From: Thermacetogenium sp. UBA4966
Lineage (GTDB): Bacteria > Bacillota > DSM-12270 > Thermacetogeniales > Thermacetogeniaceae
Assembly (NCBI GenBank): GCA_002397275.1
Contig: DHAA01000031.1
Location: 42,316 to 83,685, forward strand
Direction of reading: 5' to 3'
DNA length: 41,370 nt
Both the position numbers and the translations under genes were made by a program. Below the pieces are notes generated by a model, which was given only the letters and a program-made list of their open reading frames with translations, was not told the DNA's origin and did not search any database. The first letter of the stretch is position 1. Every line of letters begins with the position of its first letter. Shown piece after piece: positions 24,001 to 31,987 of the stretch.

Positions 24001-24192
24001 GTGAAAACAGAACTGACAAAGTTGATCTTGGCCGTAATAACTGAGAATCCCCAATTGGTCGGCGGAGGCGCCCCTGTTTTTATCGCCTCCTCCAGGGATG
24101 AACAAGAGAGAATAGCCCTCTACCTGAGCAGGGTTTTGAACGGCATGGTTCATGATTTGGGGAATGGGGTATTGCTTATTGTCAACCACTAG
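24001..24192 (+). CDS. Small capping-complex partner of YIEGIA
   Basis: A 63-residue protein of the type annotated as capping complex subunit for YIEGIA. Features: an amphipathic N-terminal helix (TELTKLILAVITENP), a strand GGGAPVFIASS, an acidic helix DEQERIALYLSRVLN and a closing strand GNGVLLIVNH. It is soluble and has no signal peptide. The GTG start at 24001 is 12 bases after the YIEGIA gene, with a G-rich site (AGGGTGGGG). Identity rests on sequence type and on this fixed neighbourhood. Confidence 0.75.
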   Translation: MKTELTKLILAVITENPQLVGGGAPVFIASSRDEQERIALYLSRVLNGMVHDLGNGVLLIVNH

Positions 24193-24201
24193 GAGTTGCT
24201 T

Positions 24202-25155
24202 ATGGCTAAAATAGTTTTCCACTGTTATGGCGGTTCGCACTCTTCCGTTACCGCGGCGGGGATTTATCTGGGGATGCTGCCTGGAGAGAGGACCGCGAGC
24301 GCCGCCGAACTTCTGGGCGTACCCCATTATGACCGCTATGAGGCGGTGATACACGGTCGTTTTCGCTTTATTGGGCGGGGTATTTATGGAAATGAAGTCT
24401 TTGTGCTGGGAAAACGCACCGCCGGCCCGGATACGACTATTTTTTTATATAAAATTGCAGAGTTGTTCGGTTGTGGGGAAGAGATACTCCCCGTTGACAC
24501 GACCTCTCCGATTAATCCGCTGATGGTTGTCGGAGGGTTTCTCTCCAGGGGCCTTCACCTGATTTCACTGGGCAGGCCGATTGTAGTGTGCGGGACGCGG
24601 CTGGCATATCCCTTACTGGCTGAGATTGCAGGGAGTGCTTCACAATCGGTTAAGGAAAGGCTTGCTCCGGTAAGGCGTTTGCCGTCGTTGGCCAAGGATC
24701 GTTTCTTATTTTATCTCTGTCCGGAAAACGATCTGCTCCCGCTCCTGACCGCGGGGCTGCACCTTAACCCGCGGATCGCCGCGCAGGAACTGGCCGACTG
24801 GGCGCTGCAGCTACAGTTTTCCGGAAAGATCGGGGCTTTGCACTTTCTGGGAAGGGCCGATCATTACCGTCTTTATTTGGCGGGGGGCGGCGGAGAAGCG
24901 GAAATTATGGGTAAGATACTGAGGGGAATGCGAACTCTGCTGGGGATACCTCAGGTTTCTTTATGTATTGTCCAGCCGGCGCCGGGTTCTTCTCTCTTAC
25001 TGAAAGCCCTCAATAAACTGCGAAAATTTTTATTTTTAAGCAGTTCAAAAGTTCTGTGCAAGGTGATGAGGCATATTTTAATCGGATTTACACAAAAATG
25101 CCGCCGGGAGGCCGATGCCGTAAGAAAATCATTGTTGGAAGGAATTCTTGACTAA
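24202..25155 (+). CDS. DUF3189 family protein with an internal duplication
   Basis: Residues 4-140 match DUF3189: IVFHCYGGSHSSVTAAGIYLG, then FIGRGIYGNEVFVLGKR and VVGGFLSRGLHLISLGRPIVVCGT. Residues 168-250 look like a diverged second copy: FLFYLCPENDLLPLLTAGLHL and HFLGRADHYRLYLAGG fall in the same order and spacing. Usual DUF3189 proteins are about half this length (318 residues here). Function is unknown; the family occurs in spore formers and follows YIEGIA and its partner here. ATG 24202 has AGGAG at 24191-24195. The C-terminal 65 residues are basic and helical. Confidence 0.78.
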   Translation: MAKIVFHCYGGSHSSVTAAGIYLGMLPGERTASAAELLGVPHYDRYEAVIHGRFRFIGRGIYGNEVFVLGKRTAGPDTTIFLYKIAELFGCGEEILPVDTTSPINPLMVVGGFLSRGLHLISLGRPIVVCGTRLAYPLLAEIAGSASQSVKERLAPVRRLPSLAKDRFLFYLCPENDLLPLLTAGLHLNPRIAAQELADWALQLQFSGKIGALHFLGRADHYRLYLAGGGGEAEIMGKILRGMRTLLGIPQVSLCIVQPAPGSSLLLKALNKLRKFLFLSSSKVLCKVMRHILIGFTQKCRREADAVRKSLLEGILD

Positions 25156-25227
25156 TTATCTGTACTCAATGATAATGATAATGTTAAAATATAACGGTAA
25201 ATAGAGGTTAAAAGCGGAGCAATAATA

Positions 25228-26562
25228 ATGAAGAGATGTAAAAATAACGGCATTTTTGTGGAAAACGTTGTTCCAGGATCACCTGCGGCTCTCTGCGGCA
25301 TACGCAGGGGCGACCGCTTGCTTTCTGTAAATGGGGTTCGTCCCCGGGACATTATCTCTTACAGATTCATGATCGCGGCGGAGAATACCGGGTTAAAAGT
25401 AAGACGGCAGGACGGGCGGGTTGCCGCTTATCGGATCAAGAAGGACTATGACCTGGACCCGGGGATAGTATTTGCGGCCAACTGTTTCGACGGAGTGAAG
25501 CGCTGCCGCAACAAATGCGTCTTTTGCTTTGTAGATCAACTCCCCTGCGCTTTGCGTTCTTCTCTTTATGAAAAAGACGACGACTACAGGCTCTCTTTTT
25601 TGCAGGGGAATTTTATTACCTTGAGCAACCTTACGGAAAATGAGTTCTCCCGCGTTGTTAATTTGAAGTTAAGCCCGCTTTATTTATCGGTGCATACCAC
25701 TGATCAGGAGCTGCGGGGGAGGATGCTGGGGCTGAAAAAACCGGCGCCTGTTTTAAATATGATCTCACGGTTTGCTCAAGCGGGGATCGTGATGCACATA
25801 CAGATAGTGCTCTGCCCGGACTGGAACGATGGGCTATATTTAGAACAGACAATCCTTGATCTCTCCGCTTTTTGGCCCCAGGTGGCGTCTGTGGGGATTG
25901 TGCCTGTCGGGCTTACCAAATACAGGAGTCATCTTCCCCGCTTGCGGTCTATAACACCGACGGAAAGCAGGAAGCTGATTGCCGGAATAAGCGGTATGCA
26001 GAGATCATTCCGCAGGAGAAACGGCGTTTCTTTTATCTATCTGGCTGATGAGTTTTATCTAAAAGCGAAGCAGTTTTTTCCGCCATACGAACAATATGAC
26101 GGTTTTCCTCAGTTAGAGAACGGCATCGGCCAGGCGAGGCTTTTCTATGATGATTTTAGGAAATTGCGTTCTCTGCTGCCGGGGAAGGTGAAGAGACGAG
26201 GCCCTATAATGCTGGCCACATCACGGGATGGGGCCAGGGTTCTTTACCCGGTGGTCAAGCGGCTGGGCTTGATCGAGAATATTGATTTGAGGATGCTGGC
26301 TGTTCCCAGCACCTTTTTTGGCCCGCGTATAACTGTAACAGGGCTTTTGACCGGGCAGGATCTCCTGTGGAGCCTGCGCCATGCCGCGGGCAAAGATGTA
26401 CTGCTGCCCCGTATCCTTGTGCGTAGCGGCACATCTCTTTTGCTGGATGGGATGCATATCGCAGATGTCGAGCGAGCAGCAGGGTGCAGAATTCACTTGC
26501 TGGAGCCGACAGCCGCCGCTTTGGTAGAATACGTTTGTATGTCTGGAGGGATTGAGTTATGA
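25228..26562 (+). CDS. PDZ-radical SAM-DUF512 protein
   Basis: Three parts are visible. Residues 1-70 resemble a PDZ-like domain (GIFVENVVPGSPAALCGIRRGDRLLSVNG). From about 85 a radical SAM segment carries the cluster motif C-x3-C-x2-C in CRNKCVFCFVDQLP, followed by the conserved LSFLQGNFITLSNLTE, LYLSVHTT and IQIVLCPDWNDG. The C-terminal part is DUF512 with YLADEFYLKA, PQLENGIGQARLF and the closing VPSTFFGPRITVTGLLTG. The reaction is not known. This family commonly sits directly upstream of der in Clostridia, as here with an ATGA overlap, suggesting a tie to ribosome biogenesis or translation. Confidence 0.9.
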   Translation: MKRCKNNGIFVENVVPGSPAALCGIRRGDRLLSVNGVRPRDIISYRFMIAAENTGLKVRRQDGRVAAYRIKKDYDLDPGIVFAANCFDGVKRCRNKCVFCFVDQLPCALRSSLYEKDDDYRLSFLQGNFITLSNLTENEFSRVVNLKLSPLYLSVHTTDQELRGRMLGLKKPAPVLNMISRFAQAGIVMHIQIVLCPDWNDGLYLEQTILDLSAFWPQVASVGIVPVGLTKYRSHLPRLRSITPTESRKLIAGISGMQRSFRRRNGVSFIYLADEFYLKAKQFFPPYEQYDGFPQLENGIGQARLFYDDFRKLRSLLPGKVKRRGPIMLATSRDGARVLYPVVKRLGLIENIDLRMLAVPSTFFGPRITVTGLLTGQDLLWSLRHAAGKDVLLPRILVRSGTSLLLDGMHIADVERAAGCRIHLLEPTAAALVEYVCMSGGIEL

Positions 26563-27878
26563 GCAAACCGCTTGTAGCTCTGGTGGGAAGACCGAATGTG
26601 GGGAAATCTACGCTTTTCAATCGCCTGTCGGGCGGGAGATCGGCAATTGTGGACGACAGGCCGGGTGTAACCCGTGACCGTCTCTACAGGGATGTAGATT
26701 GGGATAACCATATGTTCACCCTGGTCGATACAGGAGGGCTTTTCCTGGATGACCCTGATTTCAGCGGTCATATAAAAGAGCAGGTGAGCGTTGCCATCCA
26801 AGAGGCTGATGTCATTGTTTTTGTAGTGGATGCTCAGTCAGGCCTTGCCCCAGAGGATGATCAGGTGGCGCAGCTTCTCTTGAAAAGCAATAAGCATACG
26901 GTTATCGCGGCCAATAAGGTTGAAGACTTTAAAAAAATGGATATCTATGATTTTTACAGGGTGGGGCTGGGAGAGCCTGTTCCCATTTCAGCCCTGCATG
27001 GCTTGAATATCGATCAGCTTCTGGATAGAATAATCGAGTTGCTCCCCGGGACATCTGCGCCGGCTGATGAGGATGGGGTGCGAGTCGCCGTGACGGGAAG
27101 ACCGAATGTGGGGAAGTCGTCGCTGATCAACGCCCTGCTCAGTGAAAAACGGGTGATTGTCAGCGACCTTCCGGGAACAACACGGGATGCCGTCGATACC
27201 AAATTCCAAAAAGGGGATCAGTGTTATATTCTCATCGATACCGCAGGTATCAGAAGACGGAGCAGAGTATCCAGGGGGGTAGAGTATTATGGGGTGCGGC
27301 GCGCTTTGCGGGCGATCGATAGAGCGGATGTAGCGCTCCTCGTACTTGATTCGGCAGAAGGAATAGTGGAACAGGATAAGAAAATTGCAGGATATATTGA
27401 AGAAACCGGCAAAGGAGTTATAATAATAATCAATAAATGGGATTTAACTGCTGATATCAAGAACCGGAGGCGAGTGTTCGAGAAGATGGTCCGCACTGAA
27501 TTGAGCTTTCTTTCCTATGCGCCTCTGCATTATGTTTCCGCTCTGACCGGCGAAGGGCTGGAGGGGATACTGCCCACTGTTGATTTCGTACACGGCGAAC
27601 AGAAAAAGATGATCGGTACGGGAAACCTGAACTCCTGGCTGAGTGAAGCGGTCTTTTTGAATCCCCCTCCGGCTATGAGCAAGGGGGGGCTAAAATTTTA
27701 TTATGCGACACAGGTCGCCGTAAAGCCGCCTGCGTTTGTCTTTTTTGTCAACAACCCTAAACTGGTTCATTTTTCTTATAAACGCTATTTGGAGCGGCAG
27801 CTCAGAGAAGCCTACGGTTATGAGGGAACGCCGGTCAGACTGATTTTTCGGGGACGAAAACGCTCTCCGGAAAAATAA
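26559..27878 (+). CDS. der: Ribosome biogenesis GTPase Der (EngA)
   Basis: Double GTPase needed for 50S subunit maturation. First G domain: GRPNVGKSTLFN (10-21), DTGG and NKVE; second G domain begins near residue 177: GRPNVGKSSLIN, DLPGTTRDAVD, DTAGIRR and NKWD. A C-terminal KH-like domain follows (LNPPPAMSKGGLKFYYATQVAVKPPAFVFFVNNP). 439 residues, typical. The start codon overlaps the previous stop (ATGA at 26559-26562), so translation is coupled. plsY follows 17 bases downstream. Confidence 0.97.
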   Translation: MSKPLVALVGRPNVGKSTLFNRLSGGRSAIVDDRPGVTRDRLYRDVDWDNHMFTLVDTGGLFLDDPDFSGHIKEQVSVAIQEADVIVFVVDAQSGLAPEDDQVAQLLLKSNKHTVIAANKVEDFKKMDIYDFYRVGLGEPVPISALHGLNIDQLLDRIIELLPGTSAPADEDGVRVAVTGRPNVGKSSLINALLSEKRVIVSDLPGTTRDAVDTKFQKGDQCYILIDTAGIRRRSRVSRGVEYYGVRRALRAIDRADVALLVLDSAEGIVEQDKKIAGYIEETGKGVIIIINKWDLTADIKNRRRVFEKMVRTELSFLSYAPLHYVSALTGEGLEGILPTVDFVHGEQKKMIGTGNLNSWLSEAVFLNPPPAMSKGGLKFYYATQVAVKPPAFVFFVNNPKLVHFSYKRYLERQLREAYGYEGTPVRLIFRGRKRSPEK

Positions 27879-27895
27879 TAGAAAGGAGGGGAACT

Positions 27896-28477
27896 ATGCG
27901 TGTCCTTCTGATGCTCGTCATCTGTTATTTGATCGGGTCAATTCCCTGCGGCTATCTGATCGGCAGGATGAAGGGTGTGGACTTGCGCCGGCAGGGAAGC
28001 GGGAATATCGGAGCAACAAATGCCTTTCGCATTTTGGGTCTGGAGACAGGTCTCTTCGTGTTTTTTTGTGATGCTGCCAAGGGCTTTATTCCGGTATTGA
28101 TTGTGAATAATATCTTCGGTCCCTATTGGGGGGTCGGCGCCGGACTGGCGGCGGTTGTCGGTCACGACTGGTCTGTTTTTCTTGGCTTTCGCGGGGGCCG
28201 GGGGGTGGCCACAGGCGCAGGGGTGCTCATAGCTCTGATGCCGGGGGTTGTACTTATTGCTTTTGTGATTTGGCTGCTTGTTGTCCTTATCTCCGGATAT
28301 GTTTCGCTGGGTTCAATTATTGCAACGCTCGCCGTTCCTATTATAGCCTTGTTTCTGCATGTGCCCTGGGTCTACTTTATCTTTGCCGTGCCGACGCCTA
28401 TTCTTGTGGTCATCAGGCATCTGCCGAATATCAGGAGATTGCAGAATGGCACCGAATCCCGCATTCGCTTTTGGTAA
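27896..28477 (+). CDS. plsY: Acyl-phosphate:glycerol-3-phosphate acyltransferase
   Basis: Membrane enzyme that adds the first acyl chain to glycerol 3-phosphate using acyl phosphate; PlsC (16940-17527) performs the next step. Three conserved motifs are visible: GSGNIGATNAFR (residues 37-48), a glycine-rich FRGGRGVATGAG near 98-109 and the C-terminal loop with IRHLPNIRRLQNGTE. Five hydrophobic helices are evident. AAAGGAGGGG precedes the ATG. 193 residues, normal length. Confidence 0.95.
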   Translation: MRVLLMLVICYLIGSIPCGYLIGRMKGVDLRRQGSGNIGATNAFRILGLETGLFVFFCDAAKGFIPVLIVNNIFGPYWGVGAGLAAVVGHDWSVFLGFRGGRGVATGAGVLIALMPGVVLIAFVIWLLVVLISGYVSLGSIIATLAVPIIALFLHVPWVYFIFAVPTPILVVIRHLPNIRRLQNGTESRIRFW

Positions 28478-28562
28478 CTCAGCGGCCGGATTACCAGTGA
28501 AGCCTGAAGCAGGCATTGATCATGGTAAATACAATTAATCTTGATATAATTGTGATATACAG

Positions 28563-28590
28563 CGGCTTGAAAATTAAGCCGTTTTTTTTT
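28563..28590 (+). terminator. Rho-independent terminator after plsY
   Basis: CGGCTT (28563-28568) and AAGCCG (28576-28581) form a stem with a 7-base loop followed by a long T-run. The remaining bases to 28748 are AT-rich and hold no recognised gene. A sigma-E promoter for spoIVA is expected there, but I found no convincing match. Confidence 0.8.
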
Positions 28591-28748
28591 ATTTATCGGG
28601 CCTCTTTCCGGGAATACCAATTATTAACTGGCATATAAATATTATAAATGGTAAGCGTCCGAACGGAAACAGAGCGTACCCGTATGGATCAATTTTTGGC
28701 ATGAATAAGGATTGTCTTGCATAAAAAAGAATAGGGAGGGAGTTGCCC

Positions 28749-30230
28749 ATGGAAAATCTCAATATCTTCCGGGATATTGCTGAACGAACAGGCGGGGACA
28801 TTTATCTGGGTGTGGTGGGGCCTGTGCGGACCGGCAAATCCACTTTTATCAAGCGTTTGATGGAACTGCTGGTTCTGCCGAATATCGAGGAGCCCGGCGA
28901 CAAGGAGCGGGCGGTGGACGAACTGCCTCAGAGCGGCGCCGGCAGGATGATCATGACCGTGGAACCGAAATTTATACCTCAGGATGCTGTCCAGATTGTG
29001 ATCCGGGATGGGCTGACGATGAAGGTGCGTATGGTTGACTGTGTGGGGTATACTGTTGATGGCGCTCTTGGTTATGAAGAGGAAGAGGGCGGGCCGCGCA
29101 TGGTGATGACGCCCTGGTTTGATGATGCCGTTCCTTTTCAGGAGGCAGCGGAGATTGGAACGCGGAAAGTGATCGCCGATCATTCCACAATGGGGATTGT
29201 GCTTACTACAGACGGTTCCATAACGGATATCCCCCGGGACAATTATTTGGATGCCGAAGAGCGGGTGGTTGCAGAGCTGAAGGAATTGGGTAAGCCGTTC
29301 ATTATTATACTGAATACGCTCTATCCCGAGGCCTATGAATCTGTTGAGCTGGTGCAGAATCTGGAAGAGAAGTATGATGTGCCGGTTCTGGCCATCAATT
29401 GCGCGGAAATGTCTTATGACGATATCCTGAATATCCTGCAGGAGGCCCTTTATGAATTTCCGGTTCAGGAAGTCAATGTTAATTTACCGCTTTGGGTTGA
29501 GGAACTGGACAGTGAGCACTGGCTGCGCTCGCAATTTGAGCAGGCGATCAAAGAAGGGGTAGCTTCAGTAAGCAGGCTGCGGGACATCGATCAGGCTGTG
29601 GAAAAGATCAAGGAGAGCGAATATGTGGCGACCGCGCTGCTGCAAGAGATGAACCTGGGTACAGGCATAGCGGATATCGAGATCCGGTCGCAGGAGGACC
29701 TCTTCTATAAGATTCTGGAAGAAGAGAGCGGACTTGAGGTGAGCGGAGAGCATGACATCTTGCGGCTGCTGCGTGATTTGAGCAAAGCGCAAACGAGATT
29801 AGAAAAAATGGCCCCTGCGTTGGAAGAGGTGCAGGAACTGGGGTATGGAGTAGTATCCCCCAGCCTGGATGAAATGATTTTGGAAGAACCGGAACTGATC
29901 AGGCAGGGGAATCGTTTCGGCGTGAGGCTAAAGGCGAGCGCTCCCTCTCTTCATATCATCAGAGCGGATATTAGTACGGAGATTACTCCTATTATCGGCA
30001 CAGAAAAACAGTGCGAGGAACTTGTACGTTATATGCTGGAGGAATTCGAGGATGACCCCATAAAAATATGGCAGAAGGACATTTTCGGCAAATCGCTTCA
30101 TGATCTGGTGAGGGAGGGCATCCAGAGCAAACTACACCGCATGCCGGATAACGCACAGGATAAATTACAAGAGACCGTGCAGCGGATTGTCAATGAAGGA
30201 AGCGGGGGTCTGATCTGCATCATCATTTAA
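28749..30230 (+). CDS. spoIVA: Stage IV sporulation protein A (spore coat morphogenetic ATPase)
   Basis: Cytoskeletal ATPase that polymerises on the forespore surface and forms the base layer on which the coat is built. The ATPase domain has Walker A GPVRTGKST (24-32), followed by the conserved LPQSGAGRMIMTVEPKFIP and MVDCVGYTVDGALGYEEEEG. The middle domain and C-terminal domain end in GSGGLICIII, the hydrophobic tail with which SpoIVA contacts SpoVM and the membrane. 493 residues from ATG 28749, behind AGGGAGGGA; TTG 28743 would leave no spacing. It is likely a single-gene mother-cell transcript, given terminators on both sides. Confidence 0.97.
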   Translation: MENLNIFRDIAERTGGDIYLGVVGPVRTGKSTFIKRLMELLVLPNIEEPGDKERAVDELPQSGAGRMIMTVEPKFIPQDAVQIVIRDGLTMKVRMVDCVGYTVDGALGYEEEEGGPRMVMTPWFDDAVPFQEAAEIGTRKVIADHSTMGIVLTTDGSITDIPRDNYLDAEERVVAELKELGKPFIIILNTLYPEAYESVELVQNLEEKYDVPVLAINCAEMSYDDILNILQEALYEFPVQEVNVNLPLWVEELDSEHWLRSQFEQAIKEGVASVSRLRDIDQAVEKIKESEYVATALLQEMNLGTGIADIEIRSQEDLFYKILEEESGLEVSGEHDILRLLRDLSKAQTRLEKMAPALEEVQELGYGVVSPSLDEMILEEPELIRQGNRFGVRLKASAPSLHIIRADISTEITPIIGTEKQCEELVRYMLEEFEDDPIKIWQKDIFGKSLHDLVREGIQSKLHRMPDNAQDKLQETVQRIVNEGSGGLICIII

Positions 30231-30237
30231 TATTTAC

Positions 30238-30264
30238 AAAACGGTCCTTATGACCGTTTTTTTA
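30238..30264 (+). terminator. Rho-independent terminator after spoIVA
   Basis: AAAACGGTC (30238-30246) and GACCGTTTT (30252-30260) form a perfect 9-pair stem with the loop CTTAT, followed by further T residues. Confidence 0.9.
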
Positions 30265-30280
30265 TTTTCTGGTAAATTTC

Positions 30281-30491
30281 TGACCTCCAACCTCTGACCT
30301 CCCACTTCCAAATTAACCGGCAACTTCGCTGCGCCTGATGCCGTTACCCGGGACTCCATAATGGTCGCTTTGCTGGAATCCATCCGGCACTATTTTCCAA
30401 CTTCCGACTTCCGGACTCCGACTTCCATTTTCCCTAACCACCAACCACCAACCACCAACCACCAACCACCAACCACTAACCACTAAGCACC
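30281..30491. repeat. Composite intergenic repeat with 7-base period and 51-bp dispersed core
   Basis: Four blocks in order. 30281-30308: four heptamers of type TGACCTC/CAACCTC. 30309-30398: non-repetitive, and within it 30338-30388 matches 1-51 (three mismatches). 30399-30433: five heptamers ending in TCC (AACTTCC, GACTTCC, GGACTCC, GACTTCC, ATTTTCC). 30436-30491: eight heptamers, five AACCACC, two AACCACT and one AAGCACC. No reading frame with family features was seen. Together with 30492-30673 this makes up the 443-base gap between spoIVA and hom. Confidence 0.85.
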
Positions 30492-30514
30492 AAAGAAATA
30501 GACGTGGAAAACAC

Positions 30515-30543
30515 CTGACAGGAGCGAAAATTTCCGGTATTAT
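30515..30543 (+). promoter_or_regulatory. Probable sigma-A promoter of the hom-thrC-thrB-lysC operon
   Basis: CTGACA at 30515-30520, a 17-base spacer, TATTAT at 30538-30543 (each one mismatch from consensus). The leader would be about 120 bases and contains a GC-rich hairpin, GCCGGACGG paired with CCGCCGGC (30597-30622), without a T-run. Confidence 0.65.
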
Positions 30544-30673
30544 ATTAATAGTTGCATTTAATACAACACGATGATCGGAAAACCGTGATAAAATTAGCCG
30601 GACGGTACTGGAATCCGCCGGCCTTGGCATATGGCTGAATATACTCTAAACGAAACGACAGAGGAGGATGCAA

Positions 30674-31987
30674 ATGAAGGATGCTTCTATTGGTATCGGG
30701 CTGCTCGGCCTGGGTACCGTGGGATCGGGAGTTTACAAACTGCTCCGGGAAAACGCCTCTCAGATAGCGCAGCGCATTGGCAAAAGGCTCGAGGTGAGGA
30801 TGGTGCTGGAACGCGATCCGGAAAGGGCGCGTATTTTAGGAATAGCGCCCGCTACCCTGGCCAGAGATTTTGAAGAGATAATCGATGACCCTCAGATCCA
30901 GATTGTGGTCGAGCTCCTGGGAGGGGTTGAGCCGGCTCGAGCATTTATGCTGAAAGCCCTGCGCCGCGGCAAGCATGTTGTTACCGCCAATAAGGATGTT
31001 GTGGCCGCTTATGGGAAAGAGCTGTTCGAGGCCGCGGACGCCGGAAGAGTTGATTTTTATTTTGAAGCCAGCGTCGGCGGAGGGATTCCGGTAATCCACG
31101 CTTTGAAGGAAAATCTGGCGGCTAATAAGATTGAAGAAGTGATCGGGATTGTCAACGGCACCACGAATTATATTTTAACGCGCATGAGCGAGGAGCAGAT
31201 AGAATTTTCTGAAGCGCTGCAGGCGGCTCAGGAGGCCGGATATGCCGAGGCTGATCCGAGCGCGGATATCGATGGCTATGACGCGGCCAGAAAGATCGCC
31301 ATTTTGGCTTCGATTGCCTTCAATAGCCGGGTCACTCCGGAAAATGTCTTTGTCGAAGGGATCACCGGGATCGTTCCTCAAGACGTTATTTATGCGCGGG
31401 AATTGGGGTATGTGATCAAACTGCTGGCTATCGCCAGGGAATACAATGAAGGGGTCGAGGTGCGCGTCCATCCCGCTTTTCTTTCCCGTAATCACCCGCT
31501 GGCCGCTGTGCAGGGAGTTTTCAACGCCATCTATATTAATGGTAATGCGGTGGGCGAAACTATGTTTTATGGACAGGGCGCCGGGCAAATGCCGACAGCC
31601 AGCGCTGTGGCAGGTGATCTGATGGAGATCGCCCGCAACCTGGAGAGCGGCGCTACCGGCCGTTTTCCCTGCAGCTGTTATTTAGATAAACATGTAATTC
31701 CTATCGGCCAGGTCCATACCAACTATTATCTGCGCATGATCGTGAAGGATAAGCCCGGTGTGATGGCCACGATTGCCGGCGTTCTGGGAAACCACCAGGT
31801 GAGCATCGCTTCGGTGATTCAAAAGAGAACCCTGTTTACCAATGGTGAAAGAATGGCGGAGATAGTGCTGATTACGCATGAAGTGCTGGAACAGAATGTT
31901 CAGGATGCCCTTGCTGTGCTAAAAAGTCTTTCCATTATGGGCTCTATTGAAAATATGATTCGTGTCGAGGGGGAACCGAGGCCATGA
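30674..31987 (+). CDS. hom: Homoserine dehydrogenase with ACT domain
   Basis: Reduces aspartate semialdehyde to homoserine for threonine and methionine. N-terminal nucleotide-binding domain GIGLLGLGTVGSGVYKLL, then VVTANKDVVA, the catalytic region FEASVGGGIPVI, GIVNGTTNYILTRM and DPSADIDGYDAARKIAILA. Residues about 350-425 form an ACT domain (YYLRMIVKDKPGVMATIAGVLGNHQVSIASVIQK), which normally mediates threonine feedback. ATG 30674 follows GAGGAGG with 6-base spacing, so it is chosen over ATG 30668, which has none. The TGA overlaps the thrC start (ATGA). Confidence 0.96.
   Translation: MKDASIGIGLLGLGTVGSGVYKLLRENASQIAQRIGKRLEVRMVLERDPERARILGIAPATLARDFEEIIDDPQIQIVVELLGGVEPARAFMLKALRRGKHVVTANKDVVAAYGKELFEAADAGRVDFYFEASVGGGIPVIHALKENLAANKIEEVIGIVNGTTNYILTRMSEEQIEFSEALQAAQEAGYAEADPSADIDGYDAARKIAILASIAFNSRVTPENVFVEGITGIVPQDVIYARELGYVIKLLAIAREYNEGVEVRVHPAFLSRNHPLAAVQGVFNAIYINGNAVGETMFYGQGAGQMPTASAVAGDLMEIARNLESGATGRFPCSCYLDKHVIPIGQVHTNYYLRMIVKDKPGVMATIAGVLGNHQVSIASVIQKRTLFTNGERMAEIVLITHEVLEQNVQDALAVLKSLSIMGSIENMIRVEGEPRP

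Noticed and set aside
28591..28748. Sigma-E promoter for spoIVA
   Set aside because: AT-rich segments with CATA-like -10 boxes occur, but no pair of boxes with correct spacing was convincing.
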